Program-made: the position numbers and the translations under genes | Origin: Cymbomonas tetramitiformis | Taxonomy: Eukaryota > Chlorophyta > Pyramimonadophyceae > Pyramimonadales > Pyramimonadaceae | Direction of reading: 5' to 3' | DNA: 26,996 bases | Assembly (NCBI GenBank): GCA_001247695.2 | Contig: LGRX02003657.1 | Span: 1-26,996, forward strand | Notes under the pieces: generated by a model | What the model was told of the DNA's origin: nothing | The model's database searches: none | What the model saw: the letters and a program-made list of their open reading frames with translations, nothing else | Shown here: one piece after another, positions 1 through 15,555 of the stretch | How positions within the stretch are numbered: the stretch's first letter is position 1 | How the letters are laid out: the number at the start of each line of letters is the position of its first letter

Positions 1-310
1 ATGGGGGTCCAGCGTCCTCCTAGCATCACCCCTTGTTGCGTGTGTCACTGGTCGTGTGTCACCGTATGACACACACCTGCTAGAAAACTCACTACCGTAA
101 TTCTTCTATCAGTTTATGTTATCACCGTTCCGAGCACCCGGCCCTGCGTGTTTTCTGTGCTTTACTGCTAATATATTCACCCGTTACGAATATATTACCA
201 GATCATTCTTCCTATAAGGTTATCGGTCCCGTACCGCGCTAGTGGTGCTCACAACATTTTACTCGCTTCGGCCTCATCACCGATTCTACATCCGTACTTA
301 TCCGTTCTAA

Positions 311-611
311 TCCGTCAGCGGTTTAAAGACATCTCCGTTACCGTCTTTACCCGTTCGAGTACTCCGCCTACCGTTTGTGATTGGTGGTTTACTTTGCCGT
401 TCAAATCCGTTCTTATCCGTTACCACTTTTGCCGAAATTCTGGCATCTTACTTCGTTCCTATCCGTCAGCGGTGTGAAGACATCTCCGTTACCGTCTTTG
501 CCCGTTCGAGTACTCCGCCTACCGTTTGTGATTGGTGGTTTACTTTGCCGTTCAAATCCGCTCTTATCCGTTCCAACTTTTACCGTAATTCTGGCATCCT
601 GCTTCGTTCCA
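311..611. repeat. 151 bp tandem duplication, two copies
   Basis: Copies lie at 311-461 and 462-611. Both begin TCCGTCAGCGGT, contain the same CCGTTCGAGTACTCCGCC and TGATTGGTGGTTTAC stretches, and end near CTTCGTTCC. They differ at scattered positions, so the duplication is not very recent. Short CCGTT/CCGTC words also recur outside the two copies, which suggests an older CCGT-rich repeat background. Confidence 0.85.
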
Positions 612-833
612 GGCGTGTCTCCCCAACGTCCTTCAACACTCTGGCCAGCAGCGCCTCTGCTGCCGGGTGACTGGTTTACCGTACGACGTTTTTGACGTCA
701 CCACCGTTTTCCTCGTCGAATTCTACCCCAATTTGACTTCTCCATCGCTCGATTTGGTTAATTTTTCGAAAAGTTACCTTTCACCCACAAAACCCTATCG
801 ACGCGCCTTCCAGATTTTGCAGCCGCTGACATC

Positions 834-1259
834 ATGGCCTCGCTACGCCAGCGTGCGCGCATGGCCGCAGTTCGGTCTGCACTGGACTTGCTTCGACAAC
901 GACATCTTCCCTTGGATTGTGGTCTGGTGGTGCATGGTGGTGCTTACACACCAAGCACCAAGCTCGAGTCCATCGCGTTCGCCATCAACAACGAGTGCTT
1001 TGACTCCTTCGACTTCGTCCCTCCACCCCCTTCGCCCTCGCCTTGCACCCCACCTCTTGACCATCTAGTGGTGTGTGGTGATGTTGCCACGCCCACTTCG
1101 CCCCTCTCCATCATCCCTTTCGAGTTCCTCCCCATGGCCTCGATCGCGTTCCCTCACCGCATTTTCCACCTTCCACCTCCCTATCCCCTCTTCAGCGACG
1201 CATTCGCTCTGGTGGTGCCAGGCCGCTTTTGGCTTTGGCACCGCGTGGGCATTGGCTGA
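834..1259 (+). CDS. Unrecognised ORF inside the left repeat element, 141 codons
   Basis: An open frame begins with ATG at 834 in a reasonable context (ATC before, G after). The product starts with a basic helix-like stretch (MASLRQRARMAAVRSALDLL), followed by proline- and serine-rich low-complexity sequence (PPPPSPSP). No domain is recognised. The C/T-rich composition makes long open frames likely by chance and several overlapping frames are also open. It lies between the two 217 bp repeats, so if real it belongs to that element or is a captured fragment. Probably not a functional gene. Confidence 0.2.
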   Translation: MASLRQRARMAAVRSALDLLRQRHLPLDCGLVVHGGAYTPSTKLESIAFAINNECFDSFDFVPPPPSPSPCTPPLDHLVVCGDVATPTSPLSIIPFEFLPMASIAFPHRIFHLPPPYPLFSDAFALVVPGRFWLWHRVGIG

Positions 1260-1493
1260 TTCATCGTTTTCGTGGCGCTCGAGGACTTCTGCAATCAAGA
1301 ACTCCGCCGCCGCCATTCCGCAATCACGTCGCGGCTTGTAGATGCTTGCCTTGATGTACGAAGACCGTAGAGCGGGACTAGCCCGCCTAGCCTGTTTATA
1401 TGTCTCTTAGATGCCTAGGCAGCGCCCATGCACGGATGTGCTTCTAGCTGGGTTGGAAAAGGCCCCCTCGGCCTGGACACTAAATTGACATTG

Positions 1494-1513
1494 GGTTAGG
1501 GCTTAGGGTTTTC
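1494..1513 (+). repeat. Short degenerate telomere-like repeat
   Basis: Three TTAGGG-like words occur in a row (GGGTTAGGG, CTTAGGG, TTTT), close to the TTTAGGG type. It is too short to call an interstitial telomere tract with confidence. Confidence 0.25.
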
Positions 1514-1826
1514 CTTGCTCTTGCATGGCCACTCACACCTTCGGGGTGAGGTGGTGTCACGGGGAGGCTGAAATTCCCCCCCACTGTATGGGGGTCCAGC
1601 TCCTCCTAGCATCACCCCTTGCTGCGTGTGTCACTGGTCGTGTGTCACCGTATGACACACACCTGCTAGAAAACTCACTGCCGTAATTCTTCTATCAGTT
1701 TATGTTATCACCGTTCCGAGCACCCGGCCCTGCGTGTTTTCTGTGCTTTACTGCTAATATATTCACCCGTTACGAATATATTACCAGATCATCCTTCCTA
1801 TAACCCCCCCCTTACAGTGGGGGTGG

Positions 1827-3292
1827 CAAGATTGGGCTCCCCGTGACACGCATCCACCAAAATATCTAAGAGGCTTCTTCTGATTGCGTAGCCGTTTTTA
1901 GGATCCCCCGATTCAAACTTACATGCATTGAGTGCTTCGTGAATATCGTGTGCCCTATTCGAGTACTCCGCAAGTGAGCATGGAACTGCTTTGTTGGAAA
2001 GGCGGTGCTAGGCCAAAAGTTTCCAAAACTCTTTCTTATGGTGGGTGAACTGAAGGTGGGTTGTCGAGTGATTCCCTTGATGGCTAAGGGCGTGCGAGCT
2101 ACTCGGATACTCCACAAGACATGCCTATAAGTCCCCTGAGGGGTGGGGGGTGGAGGGGTGGGAGAATAGTGGGATGACAGCCCGTGGCTGGCACTCGCGA
2201 GAGGTCTACGCGACTGAGTAAAAAATGGTATCGATTTTCTGAAAAAACTGGACCGTCATAGAGTTATTTATATACTTTAAATTTTAAATTACTTTGGAAG
2301 AGCTTTTCCTTTTGGAAAAGATTCCCTCTCAAAATGGTGATGGTGTCGGCCTGCGGCAGCGGCAGCGGCAGCGGGCCTTCGAAGAATGCCGATGATGCCG
2401 ATGCCGATGCCGCCCTCTTTGAAAAATCTTGACCACACTCACACTGGCTGCCGCTGCAATATAAACGAATGACCGATGATCGCTGGATTTTCTTAAAGAC
2501 GAATCGAACGGGAGTTAATAAAGTGGAAGTCCAATCATCCCTCTTTCAATCTATCATAAACAACCAACGATCGGGATCGTGCATCGTCTGGCATATCCAG
2601 TCATCCAATTGGTGTTCATGTTCTGTGACACTCCGATGAGGCCCGGAAGAGGCGATGCGACATGCGAGCATGCGTCGGTGTGGTCATCAGTGGTGGCTAT
2701 CTGAACCTGATCTTAAACATTTATAGCGAAACCCCCCAACCGAACGCAAGCTGCGACGACAGCGACAGCGACAGCGATGACACCCCTTCGCGTTCGGCAA
2801 GGCCCTTCCTCCTTCCAACAGAACAAGAAACACTCAGAAGTCGCAGCAAACAACGAAAGAGGGGAGTCGGGCTTGTTCGTGAGGGCCTAATCTTGGAGAG
2901 TTTACTTTTGCCTGGAGATGTGTGTAGGCTCTAACACATTTTGTTGTTTTACTCCCTGCGCCTTGGACTGGTGGTATTCTAGAAGTTGTTAGCCATCAGG
3001 ATCTTTGGGTCTTGAGAAGAAACAGCCGTGGTATGGTGTTCGATTAACCTCCGCAAAGTGAAAGCAACGGAACGGGGAATAACCAACCCTTATATCAAAG
3101 TTGTCTCGTTGGATGCACGCTGGTTTCAAGGTCTTAGAGGCTCATTTTCGACTTTCTCTAATTCGTCAGGAAACCCTTGGAACTACTTTCCCCGAACGCA
3201 TTCACTTGCACATAACCCCAGCATTCTAACTCTCCAGCTGGAGCCGCGCACACAGTCTGAGTCCTATCAGTAGACATAAGTAACCTACAGCT
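1827..3292. other. Spacer upstream of PP4R3; no convincing gene
   Basis: No conserved protein is visible here. 2240-2290 is AT-rich with TTATATAC/TTTAAATTT stretches. 2352-2412 holds hexamer simple repeats (CGGCAG, then GATGCC). An ATG-initiated ORF at 2662-2934 (90 codons) contains an acidic DDSDSDSDD run encoded by GACAGC repeats and a basic SRSKQRKR segment. It has no recognised domain and may be 5' leader or chance. The last few hundred bases should contain the PP4R3 promoter and 5' UTR, but I see no decisive motif. Confidence 0.5.
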
Positions 3293-9266
<5,974 letters not shown>

Positions 9267-10673
9267 TGAGATTAAGGACCTGTCGCTTATGGTGAGGTTA
9301 AGGACGCTGTTGATTCTTGAAGGGGAAGAGGACTTCTGGTTGCCGTCCTCAAGGATCACAGACTCACCGATTGGAAGTTCTGTCGCTGCTGCACTTTGAG
9401 TCAGCGGCTATTAAATTAAAGATGCATGCCCTGGAGTCTGAAAAGGAAGAAAGCTCGTGTGTCGTTGCTGTTTGGATTCAGTTAAGCTGTTTTAGGAGAC
9501 TCCGTCTGACATTTCCTAGGGAATCTGTGAAAGTAACTGAGAAGTTCGCAATTTTATTTAGTGGAGGTACTCTTTCACCTTGTGGCTGCTTCCACAAAAT
9601 ATCTCTGGAACTTTCAGGAAACAACAGATAAATCCTGGATGAAATATGTTGTGATTAATCCTTCCCTGCAACGTTTTCCCATTGTTGCAGGAATTCATGT
9701 AGGGTCCTCCATATGTATCTTACAAACTTTTGGGTGAACATCAAGTTATGCCTATATTCTTGCAAAGGAACATATGCAGTGTCCCCTTTGAAGAATCAAG
9801 GCAAATTTGATCACAATTCTGGGTATGTTGCCACTGATTCATTAAAATGCTATTTGAGTTTGGAAATCGAGTTGTGTATATGCCTTGCTCACTTTGGGGT
9901 CCAAGGGGAGTTTGATGCATTCAAATATTGGTATGCCAAGTTTGATCTGGAAATATAAATTTCGAGATTACCCGATTTATTATGTTGGTATTCCCTAAGA
10001 ATTGATTAGCTTTGGTATCTTTCTTCAAAATAGCATTAGTAGGTTGGAACTGTATTTCTTGCAGTCATGCGATGTCACTTGCGAGTGTTGCTTTGTGCTC
10101 GACATGACACGTGTAGAACACACGAGGCGGGTGCGTACTGATATATTATTAGTTGGGTGAACGGTATGTCCCACAACAAGTTTTCGGTGTTTTTTATGAC
10201 ACACGCGCGCGGAGGAATTCATGTGTATTTGTGAATGTTAAGTGATGTAAGTGTTGTGAGGTGTTTATTTTGACACACGTGCAAAGGGCCATGGCGAAAA
10301 AGTAGAATTTGCGGGAGTTTTGGCTTGTATTCGTTTTCAGAATTTGATAACTTTTTCGATGGTGACGTTCCATTGCCTTAGACCTAGGTAAAATAGTCAT
10401 GGTGGATGATGATAATGATGCATAGCTGATGGTGGCTGATGATCATGGCTGATTTGTAGGTGACACATAATGATCATCATTACACGAGTGATGATAATTC
10501 AGCCAATAAACAGATTATGCAATCTTCGATCTTAGCCTACAAGGGCGTTCGGATCCAATAAAAATATGTGAATTGTAATGAACCAATGACATTTTGACAG
10601 ATATTCAAACAGCATCAACTGATTCTGATAACTGACAGTTAGCAAGCGAACTTCATTCTAACCAACTGACAAG
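9267..10673. other. AT-rich spacer after PP4R3; no gene recognised
   Basis: The first part is presumably PP4R3 3' UTR (AT-rich, with ATTAAATTAAAG near 9410). 9690-9960 contains loosely related GGTAT-G/C-C and TTTGATC words but no clear repeat unit. 10398-10500 is rich in GATGAT/TGATCAT. A CCAATAAAAATA stretch sits at 10554. Small ORFs here have no recognisable domain and no conserved neighbours. Confidence 0.5.
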
Positions 10674-10895
10674 ATGTATCAACCTCCTAGCGTAGGCAGC
10701 GTGGCCTCAGGTAGCCCAAACGTTTATTATATCGACACTGTTGATGGACATTATTGGGAGTGCTTTTGCTGCGGACGGTGGCTTTTCAGGCAGGCTGTGG
10801 TCGTTGTATACGGGTCTGAGGTGAACTTATCTTGTGGAAATAATATGTTCATGTGTATGTCATGTGTTGAGGCTACATCGGAGCCAGATTTTTAA
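10674..10895 (+). CDS. Small cysteine-rich ORF, unrecognised (73 codons)
   Basis: It starts at ATG 10674 (context AAGATGT) and stops at TAA 10893-10895. The product has two cysteine pairs, CFCC near residues 31-34 and CMSC near the C-terminus, with another Cys between, so a zinc-binding fold is possible. It is more AT-rich than the retroelement downstream. The next ORF starts on the base after its stop codon, an arrangement unusual for separate nuclear genes and more like viral or transposon coding. It may instead be one decayed ORF broken by a stop. No family is recognised. Confidence 0.4.
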   Translation: MYQPPSVGSVASGSPNVYYIDTVDGHYWECFCCGRWLFRQAVVVVYGSEVNLSCGNNMFMCMSCVEATSEPDF

Positions 10896-11267
10896 ATGGA
10901 CCACTTGTTAAGCATCAAGAGGCAGCGTGCTCTAGCTCAAAAGGAATACCTCCGGAAACGGCGTGAGGACAATGCTAGGGGAAAACGGTTAACTATAGCT
11001 AGAGAACTGTCAATCGAGTTTAAGAGGCCGAAAGTAATCGATAATAATGGTACAGACATTGCAGTTACCGACATCGTAGTTTTCACAGCAAATATACTTA
11101 GAAGGGGCCTCAATGTTACTAGACAAGAGCAAGAAACATTAGTTTACGGCAGAGTTCAAAAAATATTGTACAATTCGCAGCAAGTACAAGTCGAAACGGA
11201 CATGTGTACGGCATGTAACAAACGCCGGCTTCTCGTGGTACCGAAGCCGGGGTTGTCCAGCTGGTGA
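10896..11267 (+). CDS. Basic ORF abutting the previous one, unrecognised (123 codons)
   Basis: ATG 10896 directly follows the TAA of the preceding ORF. The N-terminus is strongly basic and helical (KRQRALAQKEYLRKRRED, ARGKR), which suggests nucleic-acid binding. A middle part (TDIVVFTANILRRGLNVTR) looks like folded protein. A single CTAC pair lies near the end, followed by KRRLLVVPKPGLSSW and a stop. One CxxC without a partner suggests the end is truncated, possibly by the retroelement that begins about here. No family is recognised; a viral or mobile-element origin is an inference from packing and composition only. Confidence 0.4.
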   Translation: MDHLLSIKRQRALAQKEYLRKRREDNARGKRLTIARELSIEFKRPKVIDNNGTDIAVTDIVVFTANILRRGLNVTRQEQETLVYGRVQKILYNSQQVQVETDMCTACNKRRLLVVPKPGLSSW

Positions 11268-11650
11268 CACGCGTGGCAGACGTGACAAGCATGACAGACC
11301 TCGTGCGTGATGACTGCTAGGAGGTAGCAGACCTGGCGAAGAAGATATGGTCACTGTGGGATGACAGTGAAATGATAAGAAGATATGACAGTTACAATGC
11401 TGCCACCAGCCAGAAGATGGGACACTGTAACATCATTAAAGCTGGCATAGAATAGTGACATTCTATTGGTAGATGAAGATTTCAGGGCGGAAGCCTGTTA
11501 CAGTTTTTACAGATGTGACATTGACTTGAGAATAAATAGGCTTTGACCGCAGGTCAGGACTAGTGGACTCATTATTGTTTTGCCTTCGCAAGTGCTAGGT
11601 GGCTGTTCGCGTGCCGAGTGCTAGATTGCTAAACGACAGCTCTGCTCACA

Positions 11651-13204
11651 GTTTTGTACAATAATTCGTACTTTTGGTGGTTTTATTATCTTTTTGGTGA
11701 ATATTATATACTGCTGTTTTTATCTTTTTACAAAACAATAATGTCCTGCGCGGAGCGGCTTTTTATTTCGGTACGAATTCAGAATCAAGAGGCTCTTTGG
11801 CGAGAAGTCTACAGCAGTCAAGAAGAGCAAATTCGGGAGATAGGTGACTCCAGGGACACCCTTGGTGTACTGGCGGACCCTTTTCCCTTTGTTATTTTGC
11901 GGTGCTTGCATACGGGCAGACTCACAGCAGCAGCGACAGCGAATCAGCAGTTAATTACTAGCTTAATGAGTGGTTTCTTAGCCTGCGGTTCCTCTAGCTT
12001 GGCCACCTTGTCTGACGGTGAATTCAGGGACACCCTTGGTGTACTGGCCTATCTTTAAGCGGGTGAGCCACTAGAAGGTAATTAGCAGCGGCATCAGCCT
12101 GGAATACAGCGAGCGGATTAAATCTGTATATTATGAACACAGTGAAGACTGCTCTGGCAACGGTGTCTAGTGAATCCAGGGGTACTCTGTACACTGGCTC
12201 AGCTTGACCACCGTTGATTATCTTGGAAATATTAGTGGATTAGCATACAGCCTTTCTCCTTTTCCGCTCTGGCAGCTTTTGTTGACTCCAGACCGGCGGT
12301 GAGGCACTTATGATACCGTTCACCTTCTTGATGAGCAGTGGCTTTGCTAATCCAGGGGTACTCTGTACACTGGCCTAGCTTAAGCTCTGCTGTATAGCTT
12401 CTACCACTGTTAATTATTTGCGGAGGAACACTCCTATGGCACTTGTGGTCCTTCTTGATGAGCAATGGCTTTGCGAATCCAGGGGCACTCGGTGCACTGG
12501 CTTAGCTTAAGCTCTGCTTAGTGACTTTTCTTCTTGGTTATCTTGATTAACAACGAGCACCTATGACAGCTGCGATTTTTCTTGATGAGCAGTGGCTTTG
12601 CGAATCCAGGGGTACTCTGTACACTGGCTTAGCCTAAGCCCTGCTGTGCGAACCTTCTACATCCACTGCTGATTCAGCATATTAGGCATAACCGTGGTGT
12701 TATTTCAGTTGTACTGTGAGAGGTGACCGCTCCAGCCAGGGGTGCTCAGCACACTCGCTTGACCTGGCTCACTGTAGTTGGTTATCTGAGCCCTGTTGAC
12801 TTTGGAGAACTTCGGCATTCACTTCAAATTCCCTTCAGGGACTGTCCCGGGGACTCTTCCTCATCTTGGTTCTGGGTTGATACTTGATAGTATGGTTCTG
12901 GCACGTTGTGCGCATCAGCAAGCAGGCTGCTAGTGAATCCAGGGATACCCTTGGTATACTGGCCTAACCAGTTTAGCTTATTCACTCGGTAAAACTACGC
13001 GTGGGAGGCAACTTTGGTCATATCGCTAGTATCTGTGATACTCTTTATATGGTTTTATCCTTTTGTATATTCAGGACTGTGTGAATCCAGGGGCGCTCTG
13101 TGCACTGGCGTAACTCAGTCTGAATTCAGTCTTCATCCTGCTAGTGTACGAGTCGCACGCTTAGAGAGAGCATACCCCTTTTGCCTCACTTGTCACCCAT
13201 TGGC
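11651..13204 (+). other. Long retroelement leader with nine covarying hairpins
   Basis: About 1.55 kb lies between the putative LTR and gag. It has stops in all frames except a doubtful ORF at 11654-12058, whose end includes two hairpin copies. It is built from loosely repeated ~127-203 bp units. Three adjacent units (hairpins at 12352, 12479, 12606) share the upstream words CTTGATGAGCAGTGGCTTTG and the downstream AGCTTAAGCT palindrome, which shows recent duplication. No primer-binding site was identified. Confidence 0.7.
11850..13108 (+). repeat. Array of nine 22-24 nt hairpins with covarying stems
   Basis: Copies: 11850-11873, 12024-12047, 12176-12197, 12352-12373, 12479-12500, 12606-12627, 12736-12757, 12939-12962, 13087-13108. 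Each has outer arms CCAG/CTGG (one TCAG, one CTCG), an asymmetric internal loop GG on the left and A on the right, an inner stem of 4-5 bp, and a 3 nt loop. Inner stem pairs by copy: ACACC/GGTGT (1, 2), GTAC/GTAC (3, 4, 6), GCAC/GTGC (5), GTGC/GCAC (7), ATACC/GGTAT (8), GCGC/GTGC (9, with one G-U). Loops are CTT, TCT, TCG or TCA. The upstream context is usually GTGAAT or GCGAAT. Both arms change together, as expected for a selected structure. Confidence 0.85.
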
Positions 13205-13304
13205 ATAGCACTTGACCACGGAGGAGGGGGCAGAGTTGAACGCCGCCGCTGTCCAGTCCGCAGCACGGGAGGCACGGCGATTGGCTCGGGAGAGGAGCAC
13301 TCAG

Positions 13305-13375
13305 ATGCGAATCACTGGCTATATGAGCACAGGGGGATCGGCCCCAGAAACCAGTCCCCCAACACCAGTATCGGC

Positions 13376-13428
<53 letters not shown>

Positions 13429-14621
13429 GCGCAGCGCTCAGAGGCGTACCAGCTTCAGTGCCCCCAGCCAACAACTTTCTGTTTGCACTCGATACCTTAG
13501 AGGACATGGATCATCCTGACAGAGACAGTGATGGCCTTGACAAGATGGACTCAAAGCTTTGTTACACTGGTGGCAAGAACGAGGATAGAGCAGTGTTCAT
13601 CAGGCGTTTTGTGGAGTTGGTGGGAAGAGTACAGCGAGCCCATGAGTCGAAGATACGTAGGCAGATGAGGTCAGCAGCTTTCCAGGGTCTCAGCGCAGAA
13701 GCGAAGCAGGCTCTCAAGAATTCTCAGCCAGACTACAGATCAGTATGGGATCTCTTGCTCTCTATTTTGGCAGGAGAGGATCATGCCACCTCGATCGCTT
13801 ATGAGTGGTGGTGCGCTGCGTATGTGAAGAATGGCATCATGGCTTCCCACGCGTTTCACATCCTGAAGGATATTTCTGAGAGGGACTCTTTTCAGGGCTC
13901 TGTGCGTTGTGCACTACCCCCTTTCCATGAGATGAAGCCAGGGGAGACATGGGCAGTCTGCAGAGAGTTTAAGGATGGTGATGCTGATGGTGAAGTGTCT
14001 GGAGAATGGGAAGAGGTGGGAACCTCGACCAGGGGCCTCACAGGCGTGGATGGCACTGAAGATGCTCATTATTTCTGGGCTCTGAGGGCTTTCGTTGCAG
14101 AACTTGAGGCCAAGTTTCTGATGAAGGGCACCAAGGAGAAGGAGGACCTGCTGGTGGCCAAGTCGCAGACCCCTGAGCAAGATGGCCTCGCGTATGTGAA
14201 GAGCTGCAGGCGCAGGGAGTCCGCGCTGAACGCTGGCAAGAAGGTGGAGGACGTCATCGTCAGGCAGGACATCGAGGAGTGCGTCAAGGGGCTGCGCATC
14301 AAAGAGTACAAGGAGCGCGTTTCAGAGCAACTGAGAGTCAGCCACCCCGCCCCCAACAAGGTCACGTGGGAGGACCTGGAGATCATCGTGGAGGTCCAGG
14401 ACAAGCTGAAGAATGACGCGGAAGCTTGGGCGCTGACTCTCCAGCAGGAGCTCACGCGCAGGTCAAGCTGCGTCTACTCCTGCTATGAGGCCAGGCAGCT
14501 GGGACTCGACCTCCCCGAGCTGGTGACTGCCATGCGACGCTCTGGTTCTGCCAGGAGGACCGGAGACAGGCGCAAAGACCACAAGAAGAAGGAGCCGTCC
14601 ACACCCGCGACCCGCCAATGA
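13305..14621 (+). CDS. gag: Retroelement Gag (capsid part)
   Basis: The first in-frame ATG is at 13305; the frame is open upstream to TAG at 13205-13207, so a non-ATG start is possible. The product is about 438 residues. After a serine/proline-rich start comes a run of ~18 alanines, then a helical capsid-like region (FIRRFVELVGRVQRAHESKI, LSAEAKQALK, VWDLLLSILAGED) and a charged region with many Lys/Glu (KEKEDLLVAK, DIEECVKGLRIKEYKERV). The basic end RRKDHKKKE precedes the stop. The zinc knuckle that normally ends Gag lies in the +1 frame just downstream, so this ORF is either frameshifted by mutation or joined by programmed frameshifting near 14560-14620. Assignment rests on position and on the downstream knuckle/PR/RT rather than on a recognised capsid motif. 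Confidence 0.65.
13378..13427 (+). repeat. CAG/GCA trinucleotide tract (~16 units)
   Basis: An almost pure CAG run is read as GCA in the gag frame, giving the alanine tract. The other + frames would give Gln or Ser runs, and a minus-strand frame gives a second alanine run, which explains overlapping ORFs here. Such tracts are replication-slippage hotspots. Confidence 0.9.
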
Positions 14622-15075
14622 AGACGCGAACAAGAAGCCACCAAGGGAGGCTAACAACGCTGAGAGGGCCAAGTCCACCTACAGCAAAGTTCCGCCCCCT
14701 GACGCCCCCAAGGACAAGCAGTGCAAGTACTGCTTCACGCGCATGTGGCATACCCCAGAGCGCTGCTACACTGGGTGTCGTGACGCGAACGTGCCCCCGG
14801 ACTTCCACAAAATCCGAAAGAACTCGAAGTACGAGAATGAGGTCAAGAACGCCAAGATGCGTGAGTACAACATCGCGCACCGGTTCGACAACCACAAGAT
14901 ATGCATCACCGCCGAGGAGTGGCTCAAGCTGCCGGAGGCCAAGCAGCAGCAGGTGGCAGCCAGTGCTGAGGTGAAGGAGAAGCTCGCTGCGGAGTTGTCA
15001 GCTTTACAGGCAGCAGGCGACCTGTCAAGGGAGGCAAAATCGCACAGAGGCACAGGCGCAATCAGATGCGAGTGA
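14620..15075 (+). pseudogene. Gag nucleocapsid part with zinc knuckle, out of frame with gag
   Basis: In the frame +1 relative to gag, CKYCFTRMWHTPERC at 14722-14766 has the spacing C-x2-C-x5-H-x4-C, one residue longer than the usual retroviral x4. It is followed by a basic/helical stretch (KIRKNSKYENEVKNAKMREY) and by alanine- and lysine-rich sequence ending at TGA 15073-15075. Open sequence in this frame overlaps the end of gag, so a single-base change could explain the break. Knuckles of this type bind genomic RNA during packaging. Confidence 0.65.
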
Positions 15076-15555
15076 AGACGACGCTGAGTACCACTCCAAC
15101 TTCAACGAGCGGGAGGAGTACGACGTGAACGAGCACGTGTGCCCCGCTGATGAAGGGTTGGTTGCCAGCAACCACGCTGACCCAGGTCTTGCACCAGAGC
15201 TGCAGGCGAGGGCTGCAGTTGCCCTCGGGAACACGCAGAAGATGCAGGGCTTCCCGGTCAAAACGCCCGAGGAGTTCGACAAGGACGCCCAGGTGCCCAG
15301 AGCTCCCCCTCCGAATCTCTTGAGCAGGAAGTTCCACCTGCTGGCATCTCATCTGCACAGTTCCACGCGAACATGTTCACAGATCGCTGCGATCTTGCTG
15401 GCGCAACGCGCTATAGATCTCCCGAAGGACATCGAGAACCTTCTAGCCCTTGAGGAGATACCATTGAGGGCAACGAGCCTACGGACACAGTCAGACATCC
15501 CACCGAGGTCAATGAGCACCAGCTCAAGGACTCGCCCATCACGGCCGTACAGGAG
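15076..15555 (+). pseudogene. Retroelement polyprotein spacer, frame-shifted
   Basis: The frame starting before 15076 in the next register reads acidic sequence (EDDAEYHSNFNEREEYDVNE) and a proline-containing segment up to the protease region. It has no domain of its own. It is probably the Gag-Pol linker, interrupted by shifts near 15070 and before 15556. Confidence 0.35.

Larger units (their letters stand above)
1..1826. mobile_element. Repeat-bounded element (short LTR-like or tandem unit)
   Basis: A sequence of about 217 bp at 1-217 recurs at 1588-1803 in direct orientation with only a few differences, including one single-base deletion. The second copy is bordered on both sides by a C5...G5 motif around TGTA/TACA (about 1577-1594 and 1805-1821), so it can be read as starting TGTA and ending TACA, like a short LTR or solo LTR. 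The first copy runs off the window edge and diverges after 217 without the C-rich end, which argues against a simple intact LTR pair. The ~1.37 kb between the copies has no transposase or pol sequence. It could be a non-autonomous TRIM-like element, or 1.59 kb tandem units of which the second is internally deleted. Confidence 0.5.

Noticed and set aside
2662..2934. 90-codon ORF with DSDSD and basic stretches
   Set aside because: Low complexity from GACAGC repeats and no domain; kept only as a note in the spacer entry.
11654..12058. 134-codon ORF at the start of the retroelement leader
   Set aside because: Its later half contains two hairpin copies read as protein, it starts in AT-rich low-complexity sequence, and it has no domain.
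11850..13108. CRISPR array
   Set aside because: Repeats are 22-24 nt but spaced 127-203 bp apart, the spacers share homology, there are no cas genes, and the context is a eukaryotic retroelement.
13319..13507. Minus-strand poly-alanine ORF over the CAG tract
   Set aside because: Shadow of the trinucleotide run; the + frame continues as gag.
14452..14895. 147-codon minus-strand ORF
   Set aside because: Antisense to the end of gag and the zinc knuckle in GC-rich sequence; no domain.
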